Source of the DNA: Lactobacillus sp.
GTDB taxonomy: Bacteria > Bacillota > Bacilli > Lactobacillales > Lactobacillaceae
DNA length: 64,000 nt
Direction of reading: 5' to 3'
Assembly: GCA_022651245.1 (NCBI GenBank)
Contig: JALCQM010000014.1
Location: 1 to 64,000, forward strand
Shown: piece by piece, positions 45,362-54,512 of the stretch
Layout: each line of letters starts with the position of its first letter
Numbering within the stretch: the stretch's first letter is position 1
Program-made: the position numbers and the translations under genes
The notes under the pieces: model-generated
The model's input: the letters and a program-made list of their open reading frames with translations, nothing else
Database searches by the model: none
What the model was told of the DNA's origin: nothing

Positions 45362-46990
45362 TTGGGGGTGTCGGCGATCGCTGATCGACAAGCACAAAAG
45401 GCCCTGGTGACCGGTTCGGCGTGGATGACGGCGGGCAGCATTTTTTCCCGCATCTTAGGCGCGATCTATGTGATCCCGTGGTATCTGTGGATGGGGCATG
45501 CGGCGGCTGCAGGCAACGCTTTGTTTGCCCGCGGGTATAATATTTATAGCCTATTTTTGATTATTTCGACGGCGGGGATCCCCAGTGCGGTGTCAAAGCA
45601 AGTCGCGCATTATTTGGCTAGTGGCGCGTATGCCTCGGCTAAGCGTTTGTTTGAGCGCAGTTTGGTGTTGATGATCGGGTTAGGGGTCGTTAGTGCCGGG
45701 GCGCTGTGGGGATTGACCCCTCTGTTGGCGCTGCAAAATGGCCAGGTCGATCCCCGAATGTTACCGGTACTGCACGCCTTAGTGTGGCCTTTATTGCTGA
45801 TCCCACCGATGAGTATCTTTCGGGGGTATTTTCAGGGCTTTGCCGAAATGGCGCCGAGTGCGATTTCGCAACTTTTGGAGCAATTCGCCCGCGTCGTGTA
45901 TATGTTGGGCTCGACTTATTTGATCATGAAAGCGGGGAGCGGGGATTATGTTCAAGCGGTCGCCCATTCGACTTTTGGCGCGTTTGTCGGGGCGGTTTTG
46001 GCGTTAGGCTACTTGATCGGAGTCTACTGGCGTCGGCACGAGGCCTTTGTCGAGGTCACGGCGGTCCCGCCGGCCCCGACCAAAACGCTCCTGCAAGAGG
46101 TGTTACGGCAGTCACTACCGTTTATTATTTTGGATGCTGGGACCGTCTTGTATCAGTTCTTTGACCAGTATAGTTTTCCAGAGTTGCTGCACCACTTCTT
46201 TTTAGTTTCTGAACCGCAACAAGAATACTTGTATGGGCTGTTTGCTTTCAATACGAACAAGCTTGTGATGATCGTCGTCTCGTTGGCTTCAGCAATGGCG
46301 GTAACCGCGATCCCGTTATTGGCCACGGCTTATACGCACCGTGATCGGCGTGGGGTCGCCGACCAAATCGAGAATATCTTACGCTTGTTTTTCTTGGTGA
46401 TGTGGCCTAGTGCCTTGGGGATGGCGGCAGTGGCGCGGCCACTGTACACTTTGTTTTACGTGGATGACCACTTAGGCGAGGCGATGCTCGCCTTCGATGC
46501 GTATGTGGCGATTTTTATGGGCTTGTTTACCGTCTTGGCTGCGGTCATGCAAGGGCTGTACCAAAACCGGCAGGCGATCAGGTACTTCTTGATCGGCTTG
46601 GGGGTCAAAATGCTTGTCCAATACCCTTTGGTGTTTTGGACGGTCAGCTTTGGGCCATTGGTCGCAACGTTGATCGGCATGGCCACCACGGTGGTGTTGA
46701 TGTTGTTGGCGCTTGATCGTCAGTATGACCTCGATTGGGCGCGATTAGGTCACGACGTCACGCAATTGTTGCTCGCGAGTTTAGTCATGTTCGGTTGCGT
46801 CGTCGTGGTCGTCGGCGGTTTGAGTGTGGCCATCGGCGGGATGCGGAAGCTGACGGCGGTGCCGGTACTCCTGGTTGGGGCGACGGTTGGCGTGGCGGTT
46901 TACGGTTACTTGATTTTACGCTGGCGGTTGGCTGATGACCTGTTTGGCCCACGGTTGGCGGCAATTCGACGCCGGTTACGGATCCGCTAG
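45362..46990 (+). CDS. MurJ/YtgP-like lipid flippase
   Basis: A polysaccharide-transporter (MOP) family membrane protein of up to 542 residues with about 14 helices. It has the N-terminal GSAWMTAGSIFSRILGAIYVIPW motif and a conserved FRGYFQGFAEMAPSAISQLLEQFARVV. The family moves lipid II or other undecaprenyl-linked sugars across the membrane. The start is uncertain: TTG 45362 and GTG 45368 are both possible, no good ribosome-binding site is visible, and a TATAAT lies only 12 nt upstream of the first, so translation could be leaderless. Confidence 0.88.
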   Translation: MGVSAIADRQAQKALVTGSAWMTAGSIFSRILGAIYVIPWYLWMGHAAAAGNALFARGYNIYSLFLIISTAGIPSAVSKQVAHYLASGAYASAKRLFERSLVLMIGLGVVSAGALWGLTPLLALQNGQVDPRMLPVLHALVWPLLLIPPMSIFRGYFQGFAEMAPSAISQLLEQFARVVYMLGSTYLIMKAGSGDYVQAVAHSTFGAFVGAVLALGYLIGVYWRRHEAFVEVTAVPPAPTKTLLQEVLRQSLPFIILDAGTVLYQFFDQYSFPELLHHFFLVSEPQQEYLYGLFAFNTNKLVMIVVSLASAMAVTAIPLLATAYTHRDRRGVADQIENILRLFFLVMWPSALGMAAVARPLYTLFYVDDHLGEAMLAFDAYVAIFMGLFTVLAAVMQGLYQNRQAIRYFLIGLGVKMLVQYPLVFWTVSFGPLVATLIGMATTVVLMLLALDRQYDLDWARLGHDVTQLLLASLVMFGCVVVVVGGLSVAIGGMRKLTAVPVLLVGATVGVAVYGYLILRWRLADDLFGPRLAAIRRRLRIR

Positions 46991-47034
46991 CGGCAACCAT
47001 AACCAAGCTGAGACATAAAGCGGTTTTAGCCCAT

Positions 47035-47095
47035 AACACAAGCGCCATTGCGTCACGATTCGTTCCTTGAATCGCGGCGCAATGGCGTTTGTGTT
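47035..47095. terminator. Bidirectional terminator (shared-core family)
   Basis: A 27-bp near-perfect stem (47035-47061 with 47069-47095) between the convergent flippase and PstS-like genes. Its apex, GATTCGTTCCTTGAATC, matches the hairpins at 8358-8402 and 16027-16071. Confidence 0.8.
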
Positions 47096-47155
47096 TCTGG
47101 GCGTTGCTTTATGGAACGCGATTACTGATTTTTGTCTCGATCTCGTTTGTGTGGC

Positions 47156-48013
47156 TCAGTGGGTATCTTCGATTTGGCCAGCGGCGGTGCGGGCGACTTG
47201 CATGGTGGCCAATGGTAAGTAGCCACGTTGGGCTAACGCCTGTTGGCCGCGTTGTGATTGGAGGTACTGGATCAAGCGGGTGGTTGGCGCATCCGGCGAC
47301 CCCAAACTGTACAGGTGTTCGTAGGTCCACAGTGGCCAACGGTTGGTTGCCACGTTAGCGGCGGTCGGGGCTTGTTGGTCTAAGGTCAGTTGGCGATCGT
47401 TAGGCTTTCGTGCCGAAAATGCCAGGTAGCTGATCGCACCCGGGGTGTGGGCGACGCGGGTACGGACAGCCGCCGATGACGCCACGGTGGTGGCCGCAAG
47501 CGGTGGGGTGCCACCTAAAACCAGCTGATCAAAAGCGGCACGAGTGCCGGAAGTTTCTGGGCGGTTGATCACGGTGATCGGTAGCATGTGGCCGCCGAGT
47601 TGTTGCCAATTGGTTAGTCGGCCCGTGAAGATCTGCTGCAACTGTTGGTGGGTCAAGTTAGTCACCCCTGTTTCGGCCCCTGCGATGATCGTGATCCCAA
47701 CCACCGCGATGGGCTGATCGACGAGTTTGGTCGTCGGTAGCGTCTTTTGGGTGGCCGCAAAAATATCGCTGGCCCCTAGCGTCACGGTGTGGTTGGCAAC
47801 TTGCTTTAACCCACTGATGCTGCCCCCGCCATGCAGCGTGATCGCCAGATCAGGGTTAGCTTTTGCTGCCGCGCGCAGTAGTGGTTGCATCGCCGTCGAG
47901 CCGGCCACCGTGATCTTAGGGGCCGGGGCCGCTTTCGTCAAGTGGTTCAAGCCTAAAGCGACACCTAACAAGCCCACGAGGACACCGGCTGTCCATAATC
48001 GTTTATTGTGCAT
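47156..48013 (-). CDS. PstS-like phosphate-binding protein
   Basis: A periplasmic-type substrate-binding protein of the phosphate family: ITVAGSTAMQPLLRAAA, TLHGGGSISGLKQVA, LGASDIFAA and NRPETSGTRAAFDQLVLGG are the phosphate-contact blocks. It has an N-terminal hydrophobic segment (residues about 6-20) but no Cys of a lipobox, so it may stay anchored by an uncleaved helix. No pstCAB genes are adjacent; it is an orphan here. AGGAGG lies 8 nt before ATG 48013; another ATG at 48019 is too close. 285 residues. Confidence 0.85.
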   Translation of the reverse strand: MHNKRLWTAGVLVGLLGVALGLNHLTKAAPAPKITVAGSTAMQPLLRAAAKANPDLAITLHGGGSISGLKQVANHTVTLGASDIFAATQKTLPTTKLVDQPIAVVGITIIAGAETGVTNLTHQQLQQIFTGRLTNWQQLGGHMLPITVINRPETSGTRAAFDQLVLGGTPPLAATTVASSAAVRTRVAHTPGAISYLAFSARKPNDRQLTLDQQAPTAANVATNRWPLWTYEHLYSLGSPDAPTTRLIQYLQSQRGQQALAQRGYLPLATMQVARTAAGQIEDTH

Positions 48014-48106
48014 CAACATGACCTCCTAGATGAGTCCAGCATACCCAGCGGATGTAAAGACTGATGCCTTTTGGTGTAACGATCAGGTAAGAAAAGTGTA
48101 ATTAAC

Positions 48107-48128
48107 GTGAATTCGCGGTATAATTCAC
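48107..48128 (+). promoter_or_regulatory. Inverted repeat on the drug-exporter promoter
   Basis: A perfect inverted repeat, GTGAATT (48107-48113), 8 nt, AATTCAC (48122-48128). The -10 hexamer TATAAT (48119-48124) lies partly in the right arm. This layout suits a repressor operator. Confidence 0.55.
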
Positions 48129-48158
48129 CATGAGTTTTCAGAAAGTAGAGGATCAGTC

Positions 48159-49598
48159 GTGTCAAATTATGTTAACGATCCCACGGTGCAAAAACACCGG
48201 TGGTGGATCATTACGGCAGTGGGGATGTTTACGATCATGTCGACATTGGACGCATCGATCGTCAATATCGCGTTGCCCGTCATGTCAAAAGACCTACATA
48301 TTCCGATGAACCAGGCGGAATGGGTGGTCTCGATTTATTTGATCGTCATCTGTGCGTTATTGCTCTTGATGGGCAAACTCGGGGACACGCTCGGTAAGAT
48401 CCGCATCTTTCGGATCGGTACGGGCCTTTTCGTTGGTGGCTCCTTGCTCGCTGGGTTTAACCACAGTTTGGGGTTGTTGCTATTTGCGCGGGTTATGCAA
48501 GCGTTAGGCGCTTCCATGACGATGGCCAATAACAACGGGATCATCACCGAAATTTTTCCCCAAAACGAACGCGGCAAAGCGCTAGGCTTGATCGGGTCGT
48601 TCGTGGCGGTGGGGTCGATTGCCGGGCCTGGGATCGGGGGCTTAATCCTCGGGGTGCTGCCTTGGGGGTACATTTTTTGGATCAACATTCCGATTGGGAT
48701 CGTCACGATGATCGTTGGCCATTTTGTTTTGCCAAAAGACACCCAAGTAAGCAAGCAGCCCATCGACTGGGCGGGGTTTGGCAGTTATGTGGTCGCGATC
48801 GTGCCGCTGTTTTTGGCGATTTCGCTCGGGCAAGAGGCTGGGTTCACAAAGCCGTATATCTTGGCGTTGTTCGCCATCGCGGTGGGTGGCTTGTTGGGGT
48901 TTGGCTATCTTGAGCAACACCGGCAACAGCCGTTGGTTTCGTTTAAACTATTTGGCAATGGCGAGTTTTCGATCAGCCTTTTGACGGGTTTTTTGATTTT
49001 CGTGACCAACTTCTTTTCCAATGTGATCACGCCGTTTTATTTGGAAAATGCCCGCGGTTTCTCAGCAACTCAAGCGGGCTACTTGATGATGATCTTTCCC
49101 ATCGTCCAAGTCGTAATCGCGCCGTTGTCAGGAGCTTTATCTGATAAGATCGGCCCGTACTTTTTGACGTTAGTCGGGTTAGCCGGCATCTTATTGGCCC
49201 AAGTGGGTTACGTGTTGTGGCATCTGAGTTCGCCACTGTGGCTGATCGGGCTGGTCATTGCGATCAATGGTTTTGGTAACGGGGTTTTTCAGTCGCCGAA
49301 TAATACGATCATTATGTCTGCCGTGGCGCCAAGCGATTTGGGTATCGCCGGCGGGTTGAACGCGTTGGCGCGTAACTTAGGCATGGTCGTCGGGATCAGC
49401 GCCGCAACGACCACATTATTTGCGGCGATGAGCCACACCGCTGGGCGGAAAATGACCACGTACCCAGTTGGCCACGCCGCCTTATTCATTTCGGGGATGC
49501 GCGTGGCGTTCGTTGTGGCGATCGGCTTGTGCGTCGTCGCGTTTGTCTTGACGGCTTACCGGATGTGGGCTCAGCGGCAGTCACGGCCGACAAAATAG
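48159..49598 (+). CDS. MFS drug:H+ antiporter, DHA2 type (14 helices)
   Basis: A multidrug exporter of the EmrB/QacA family. The family segments are FTIMSTLDASIVNIALP (motif D1), LGDTLGKIRIF (motif A) and LIGSFVAVGSIAGPGIGG (motif C, antiporter signature). It starts at GTG 48159 after AGAGGA. Substrates cannot be inferred. No TetR, MarR or EmrA gene is adjacent, although a perfect inverted repeat overlaps its promoter. 479 residues. Confidence 0.9.
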   Translation: MSNYVNDPTVQKHRWWIITAVGMFTIMSTLDASIVNIALPVMSKDLHIPMNQAEWVVSIYLIVICALLLLMGKLGDTLGKIRIFRIGTGLFVGGSLLAGFNHSLGLLLFARVMQALGASMTMANNNGIITEIFPQNERGKALGLIGSFVAVGSIAGPGIGGLILGVLPWGYIFWINIPIGIVTMIVGHFVLPKDTQVSKQPIDWAGFGSYVVAIVPLFLAISLGQEAGFTKPYILALFAIAVGGLLGFGYLEQHRQQPLVSFKLFGNGEFSISLLTGFLIFVTNFFSNVITPFYLENARGFSATQAGYLMMIFPIVQVVIAPLSGALSDKIGPYFLTLVGLAGILLAQVGYVLWHLSSPLWLIGLVIAINGFGNGVFQSPNNTIIMSAVAPSDLGIAGGLNALARNLGMVVGISAATTTLFAAMSHTAGRKMTTYPVGHAALFISGMRVAFVVAIGLCVVAFVLTAYRMWAQRQSRPTK

Positions 49599-49617
49599 TG
49601 GTGCCTTGATGGCATGC

Positions 49618-49667
49618 AAAAATTCCCTCACGCCCAAGTTTTTCTTGAGGTGAGGGAATTTTTTTAA
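49618..49667. terminator. Bidirectional terminator
   Basis: A-rich AAATTCCCTCA on the left pairs with TGAGGGAATTT on the right, with T-runs at both sides, between the exporter (+) and telA (-). Confidence 0.8.
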
Positions 49668-49673
49668 CCATGC

Positions 49674-50864
49674 TTACATATGCGTCCCGTTGCCCATGCT
49701 GCCTTTGGTGTAATCCAGTAAGTGATTTTTGAGGTCGTTTTCCATATTGGATAACTCTTGTTCGGCCGCTTGGCGCTTCGTGCGGCCTTCTTGCTGGATC
49801 TGTAGCGTTTGTTGTAAGGTTTCGACCAAGTCGTTTTGCGTCTGCGTGAGCGTTTCGATATCGACGACCCCACGCTCGTTTTCTTTAGCCGTTTCGACCG
49901 CAGAGATCTTCAGCATCTCGGAGTTCTTCTTCAGTAGATCATTCGTGGTTTCAGAGACTTGCCGTTGGGCCGTGACCGCGTCTTTTTGCCGCAGTAGGGT
50001 GAGGGCGATCGCCACTTGGTTTTTCCACAGTGGAATGGCGGTGTTGATCGAGGCCTGGATCTTTTCGGCCAGCGCTTGGTTCGTATTTTGAATCAAGCGG
50101 ATCTGAGGCGCTTGCTGCAAGGTGATCTGGCGCGCCAGTTGCAAGTCGTACGCCCGCTTTTCAAGCCGGGCTTGGAATTGCTTGAGGTCATTGACTTCTT
50201 GTACTTGCATTTGGTCGCCAGAAGCCTGTGCTTTGGCCATGGCTTCCGGGATGGTGGTCGCGTCTAATTCTTGCAGTTTGATCTTGGCCGCCGCGATGTA
50301 GATATTCAGCGCATCAAAATAGGCTTTATTTTGCGCGTAAAGCTCTTCGAGCATCTTGTTATCAGTCAACAGGCCTTGTTGTTCTTTCTCCAGGCGCGCG
50401 GCGATACTGTCGATTTGGGCGCCGATCTTTTGGTATTTGGCTGTGATTTCGAAGATCGAACGCCGGACCTTGCCGAACAGTTTCTTGAAAATATTGCTAT
50501 CTTCGGCGCGCAATTCATCAGGATTGGCTTCATTCAAACGAGCCATTAAGCTGGTCAAGGCGTCGCCGACAGCCCCGGTATCTTGGCTTTGGACCTTATT
50601 GAGCATGGTTTGAGAGAATTGTCCCAGTTGCTTTTGGGCGTTGGCCCCATAGCTCATGACGGCTTCTTGGCTCTTAACGTCGATTTGATCGGCGAGTTGT
50701 TGCGCTTGCGCTTCTTGTTCGGGGGTTAAGCCCGCCGGCTTGGCGGCTTGGGTACCGGTTGTATCAGTTTGCACCGGTGCTTCGGTGGCCCCAAACGGGT
50801 TCGCGAGGAGATCATTCACTAACGCTTGATCAGGGGTATTTTGCTCGGTAGGTTGTTCACTCAT
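49674..50864 (-). CDS. TelA/toxic anion resistance family protein
   Basis: A 396-residue, largely coiled-coil cytoplasmic protein. It has an acidic Gln/Thr/Pro-rich N-terminus (1 to about 55), then heptad-rich helices (for example [30 protein letters not shown]) and the [24 protein letters not shown] segment typical of TelA. Despite the name, tellurite resistance is not shown for most members; in Listeria and Bacillus homologues are linked to envelope stress. Its ATG overlaps the xpaC stop (TGATG), so the two are coupled. Confidence 0.9.
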   Translation of the reverse strand: MSEQPTEQNTPDQALVNDLLANPFGATEAPVQTDTTGTQAAKPAGLTPEQEAQAQQLADQIDVKSQEAVMSYGANAQKQLGQFSQTMLNKVQSQDTGAVGDALTSLMARLNEANPDELRAEDSNIFKKLFGKVRRSIFEITAKYQKIGAQIDSIAARLEKEQQGLLTDNKMLEELYAQNKAYFDALNIYIAAAKIKLQELDATTIPEAMAKAQASGDQMQVQEVNDLKQFQARLEKRAYDLQLARQITLQQAPQIRLIQNTNQALAEKIQASINTAIPLWKNQVAIALTLLRQKDAVTAQRQVSETTNDLLKKNSEMLKISAVETAKENERGVVDIETLTQTQNDLVETLQQTLQIQQEGRTKRQAAEQELSNMENDLKNHLLDYTKGSMGNGTHM

Positions 50865-51580
50865 CAGACGTGCTCCTTTTCCTTCATGCCAGACAAGTCG
50901 ACGCGGCGATCAAGCGTCGTGGTTGACTCTGGCAGTTGTTTTTTGGCAAGGTTGATATCGGCTTCGAGGTCGTCGATATCGGTTTCAACGAAGTGGGCGT
51001 AATCGTCCCGAATCGCATTGGCCAGGTCGGCAGTCGTGTTCGCCGCGGTGGTTAAAACCGCATAAGTATCTTCGGTTTTAACTTCGTGGTGACTGATCGC
51101 TTCATACTTCTTGGCAATCCGGACTAAGTTAGGGAGTTGCTCGTAGATAAAATGGCCGGCCGCTCCCATTTGTTTGGGGTTTTCGACGATGGCTTTGAAG
51201 TAGGCGTGCAAAACCGCCACAATGTCGGTATTCAAAGCGATGCGCTTCAGCTGGGGGACGCGGTTGGTGATGTCTTCGAACGATTGGATCTGGGCCGCGA
51301 CATCGTCCATCGTTTCGCGAAAAAGGGTGACTTCGCTGTCATCGAGTCCAGATTCTTGATAATGCAGCGCCATTTGCGTCGATAGCGGCGGGGTCGTGGC
51401 ATCGGGTGTCGGCTTAGGGCGCGAAAGTTCGCCGATGAGCCGCGCGAACGCGAAAACCAGCCCAACGAAAATGGCGATGCCAATATGTCGCGCGATCAGT
51501 CCCAAGGCCAGGCCGCCTAGCGCCCAGACGCCGACGCGCCACCAACGGATACGTTTTGGAGTTTTTTTCACCTGGTTCAC
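50864..51580 (-). CDS. XpaC-like (5-bromo-4-chloroindolyl phosphate hydrolysis) family protein
   Basis: A 238-residue protein with two close N-terminal membrane helices (residues about 16-48, [20 protein letters not shown]) and a helical cytoplasmic domain with [18 protein letters not shown]. XpaC and TelA genes occur together in many Firmicutes. The molecular role is not established. It is transcribed divergently from the Nudix gene. Confidence 0.85.
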   Translation of the reverse strand: MNQVKKTPKRIRWWRVGVWALGGLALGLIARHIGIAIFVGLVFAFARLIGELSRPKPTPDATTPPLSTQMALHYQESGLDDSEVTLFRETMDDVAAQIQSFEDITNRVPQLKRIALNTDIVAVLHAYFKAIVENPKQMGAAGHFIYEQLPNLVRIAKKYEAISHHEVKTEDTYAVLTTAANTTADLANAIRDDYAHFVETDIDDLEADINLAKKQLPESTTTLDRRVDLSGMKEKEHV

Positions 51581-51726
51581 TTCCTATTCGGTGTATGCAC
51601 ACAGTTTACCATATAAGTGGCAGGCCAATATCCGCCTTGGGGTGGAGATTCACAAAGAAATCCTTAAGACCTTTGCAGTCAGGGGTGAGGTTGGTATGAT
51701 GGACACATTGAAAGGATGTGGACGGC

Positions 51727-52269
51727 ATGTGTGAAGAACGAGTGGTCGCAGAAACCACCCTTTATTCTGGGCGGGTGGTCACGTTGACGAAACAAACGGT
51801 GGCGTTGCCGACGGGACAGTCGGCGGTCCGCGAAGTCGTCCATACCAGTGGCTCAGCGGGGGTGTTGGCCTTGGCTTCTGGTCGCGCCTTGTTTGTGCGG
51901 CAGTGGCGAGCGCCATTACAAAAAATGACCTTAGAGCTGATCGCAGGCCGCATCGAACCCGGCGAAGCGGGTCTGGCGACGGCACAGCGGGAGCTGAATG
52001 AGGAAGCCGGCATGGCCGCGCAGACTTGGCGACCGCTGACGGCTTTTTATCAGGCTGCGGGGTTCAGTGACGCTTACTGCCAGCTGTTTTTAGCGACCAA
52101 CCTCACGTCTGTTGCGCACAAGCGCCCGCTTGATGCCGGTGAAAGGGTGACCCAAGTTTGGTTGACCTTACCCGAGGCGCTGGTGGCCCAAGCGACAGGG
52201 GAGCTTTGTGATGCCAAAACAGTCATTGGGTTAATGCACTGGCAATTAATGGAGGAACGAAATGGCTGA
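51727..52269 (+). CDS. Nudix hydrolase, ADP-ribose pyrophosphatase type
   Basis: Hydrolyses nucleoside diphosphates linked to another moiety, most likely ADP-ribose. A perfect Nudix box (G-x5-E-x7-REL-x-EE-x-G) starts at Gly74 (GRIEPGE) and ends with RELNEEAGM. The preceding VRQWRAPLQKMTLELIAG is typical of the NudF/ADPRase group. ATG 51727 is chosen over GTG 51718 because AAAGGA sits too near the latter. It overlaps the next gene by 8 bp. 180 residues. Confidence 0.92.
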   Translation: MCEERVVAETTLYSGRVVTLTKQTVALPTGQSAVREVVHTSGSAGVLALASGRALFVRQWRAPLQKMTLELIAGRIEPGEAGLATAQRELNEEAGMAAQTWRPLTAFYQAAGFSDAYCQLFLATNLTSVAHKRPLDAGERVTQVWLTLPEALVAQATGELCDAKTVIGLMHWQLMEERNG

Positions 52270-52525
52270 TAAAGAACCCACGACGCGCAAGGCGTACCGC
52301 GAAGCGCAACGGCAAGCGCAGACTGAGGCGCAAGACCGCGATCACCAACGCCAAACTGTCGAGCGCGACTACGCACGCCAACAAAAGCGACAAAAGGCGC
52401 CACTCGGGCGTTTTGATGAGGTGACGTACAAAAAGGTCAATAGCTTAAAGAAAAAGCTGAATTGGGCGATCGGGATCGTGACCGCCTTGTTGGTCATTGT
52501 GGCATTGGTTTTATTCTTGGTATGA
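52262..52525 (+). CDS. Small charged protein with a C-terminal membrane helix
   Basis: An 87-residue protein I do not recognise. The first 60 residues are very rich in Arg, Gln, Lys and Glu (helical, probably cytoplasmic coiled coil); the last 22 (AIGIVTALLVIVALVLFLV) form one membrane helix, a tail-anchored layout. GGAGG lies 7 nt before the ATG within the Nudix gene, so the two are translationally coupled. It lies between a Nudix and an MTA/SAH nucleosidase gene. Confidence 0.75.
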   Translation: MADKEPTTRKAYREAQRQAQTEAQDRDHQRQTVERDYARQQKRQKAPLGRFDEVTYKKVNSLKKKLNWAIGIVTALLVIVALVLFLV

Positions 52526-52554
52526 TTGCGGCTTACGATAGGTAAGCGTACACT
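52526..52554 (+). promoter_or_regulatory. Promoter of mtnN with a palindrome in the spacer
   Basis: TTGCGG (52526-52531), 17 bp, TACACT (52549-52554). The spacer contains GCTTAC (52531-52536), 5 nt, GTAAGC (52542-52547), a perfect inverted repeat not followed by T residues, so more like an operator than a terminator. Confidence 0.6.
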
Positions 52555-52605
52555 AGATACTGACTGTGCCCACTGGGTACGAAAATTTTTTAAGGAGTGA
52601 CATTT

Positions 52606-53298
52606 ATGACGATCGGCGTGATCTGCGCGATGGAAGAAGAACTGCGGGCGTTACTGGCGCAGCTCAAGAATCAACACGAAACCGTGGTGGCGAATCAGCA
52701 TTATTACCAAGGCACCATTGACGGCACAGCGGTGATCCTGGTCGAATCTGGGATCGGCAAGGTCCAAATGGGGATGACTGGCGCGATTCTGCTGGCGGAA
52801 TTTCATCCGGATGTGGTGATCAATACCGGTTCTGCTGGCGGCATTGGCCAAGGCTTGCACGTGGGGGACGTGGTGTTATCTAGCGCCGTCGCTTATCACG
52901 ATGCCGACGCGACCGCATTCGGTTACGCGCCTGGACAATTACCCCAACAGCCACAAAAGTTTACGGCAGATGCGCAGCTGGTGGCGGACATCGCGGCCGC
53001 AGCGCAAGCGGTCAACTTGCAGACACAAGTGGGCTTGATCGTCAGTGGCGATCAATTTATTGCCAGTGCTGATGCGACGCAGCGGATCTTGGCGCTTTAT
53101 CCAGAGGCGTTGGCTGCCGAAATGGAAGGCGCCGCGATCGGCCAGGTAGCGACGCAATTCGGGACCCCATTCGTTGTGATCCGCGCGATGAGTGATGTGG
53201 GCGATGAAGAAGCCGGCCAATCTTTCGATGAATTCATCATTGATGCTGGTAAGCGCAGTGCCCAAATGTTATTGGCTTACATTCATGGCTTGAAGTAG
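52606..53298 (+). CDS. mtnN: 5'-methylthioadenosine/S-adenosylhomocysteine nucleosidase
   Basis: Cleaves adenine from MTA and SAH, recycling sulfur metabolites and relieving methyltransferase inhibition. It has the N-terminal GVICAMEEELRALL, SGIGKVQMGMTG, NTGSAGGIGQGLHVGDVV, and the AAEMEGAAIGQVA and SDVGDEEAGQSFDEF catalytic regions. ATG 52606 has AAGGAG 8 nt upstream. It is 10 bp before the cysteine desulfurase gene, giving a sulfur-metabolism operon. 230 residues. Confidence 0.95.
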   Translation: MTIGVICAMEEELRALLAQLKNQHETVVANQHYYQGTIDGTAVILVESGIGKVQMGMTGAILLAEFHPDVVINTGSAGGIGQGLHVGDVVLSSAVAYHDADATAFGYAPGQLPQQPQKFTADAQLVADIAAAAQAVNLQTQVGLIVSGDQFIASADATQRILALYPEALAAEMEGAAIGQVATQFGTPFVVIRAMSDVGDEEAGQSFDEFIIDAGKRSAQMLLAYIHGLK

Positions 53299-53308
53299 GA
53301 GTGTAAAA

Positions 53309-54466
53309 ATGCAACACGTGTATTTAGATAATGCGGCCACCACCCCGATGGCCCCTGAAGTGATCACAGCGATGACGCAGCAGATGCAAGGGGATTTTGG
53401 TAATGCGAGTTCCACCCATTGGTTTGGGCGCCAGGCCCACACCGTCTTGGACGCGAGCCGCAAACAGATCGCGGCGTCTTTGAACGCCAAGCCTGACGAC
53501 ATCATTTTTACCAGTGGGGCGACAGAAAGCAACAATACCGCGATCATGCAAGTGGCCCACGCGTTTGCCGCTCGCGGCAAGCATATTATTACGACGGCGA
53601 TCGAACACCCGAGTGTTTTGCAACCGTTGAAGCAACTAGAGGCAGAAGGGTTTCGCGTGACCTACCTACCGGTGGATACCAAAGGCGAGATCAGTCTCGC
53701 CGATTTTGACGCCGCCTTGGATGATGAGACGATCTTAGTGACCATCATGATGGGTAACAATGAGGTCGGCAGCCGGATGCCGATTGAAGCAATTGGGGCC
53801 CGTCTGGCCACGCATCAGGCCGTTTTTCATACGGATGCGACCCAGGCATACGGCCTGGTGGCGATTGACGTCCAGGCGCTGCACGTCGACTTATTGTCCA
53901 CATCGGCGCATAAGATCAACGGGCCTAAAGGCGTCGGTTTCTTGTACCGCCAGCCGAAGTTACTCGTGCACCCCTTTTTACGTGGTGGTGAGCAAGAGAA
54001 AAAGCGGCGTGCAGGAACTGAAAACATTGCCGGTATCGCGGGTTTTGCGCAAGCGGTCGCCTTATTGACGCCTGCGGTCAAAGCCCAACACCAAGCCGAT
54101 TATCTGGGCTTCAAGCGACAGATCATGGCAGCGCTAGACGAAGCGGGGGTCGCGTATGCGGTCAATGGCAGTGTCCAAGCGGATAATTTGAATCATGTTT
54201 TCAACCTTTGGCTAAAAGGCTTATCCACCTATGCCTTGCAAACAAATCTTGACCTGGCGGGTTTTGCGGTTTCTGGGGGCTCGGCTTGCACGGCAGGTTC
54301 CTTGGAGCCATCGCACGTCTTAACGGCGATGTTCGGTGCCGATAGCCCGCGCATCGGGGAGTCGATCCGGATCAGTTTCGGCGCCTTCACGACAGCCGCG
54401 GATGTGGCTGCGTTTGCGCAAGCCTTGGTCAAGATCGCCCAACGCCTATCCGCCCGCGCCAAGTGA
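53309..54466 (+). CDS. Cysteine desulfurase (NifS/IscS-like)
   Basis: A PLP enzyme that takes sulfur from cysteine as a persulfide. It begins VYLDNAATTPMAPEVI, has the PLP lysine Lys202 in TSAHKINGPKG and the persulfide cysteine Cys327 in GGSACTAGSLEPSHV. The nearby mnmA suggests that its main client is tRNA thiolation. No iscU or sufU is next to it. 385 residues. Confidence 0.94.
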   Translation: MQHVYLDNAATTPMAPEVITAMTQQMQGDFGNASSTHWFGRQAHTVLDASRKQIAASLNAKPDDIIFTSGATESNNTAIMQVAHAFAARGKHIITTAIEHPSVLQPLKQLEAEGFRVTYLPVDTKGEISLADFDAALDDETILVTIMMGNNEVGSRMPIEAIGARLATHQAVFHTDATQAYGLVAIDVQALHVDLLSTSAHKINGPKGVGFLYRQPKLLVHPFLRGGEQEKKRRAGTENIAGIAGFAQAVALLTPAVKAQHQADYLGFKRQIMAALDEAGVAYAVNGSVQADNLNHVFNLWLKGLSTYALQTNLDLAGFAVSGGSACTAGSLEPSHVLTAMFGADSPRIGESIRISFGAFTTAADVAAFAQALVKIAQRLSARAK

Positions 54467-54512
54467 GCCTTTTCATGGTAAAATAAAGCTAAACGACTGT
54501 GGAGGGGATTGT

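Noticed and set aside
45706-46164. Plus-strand open frame of 152 codons within the flippase gene
   Set aside because: A shadow frame of the flippase gene; its product has no membrane or domain pattern.
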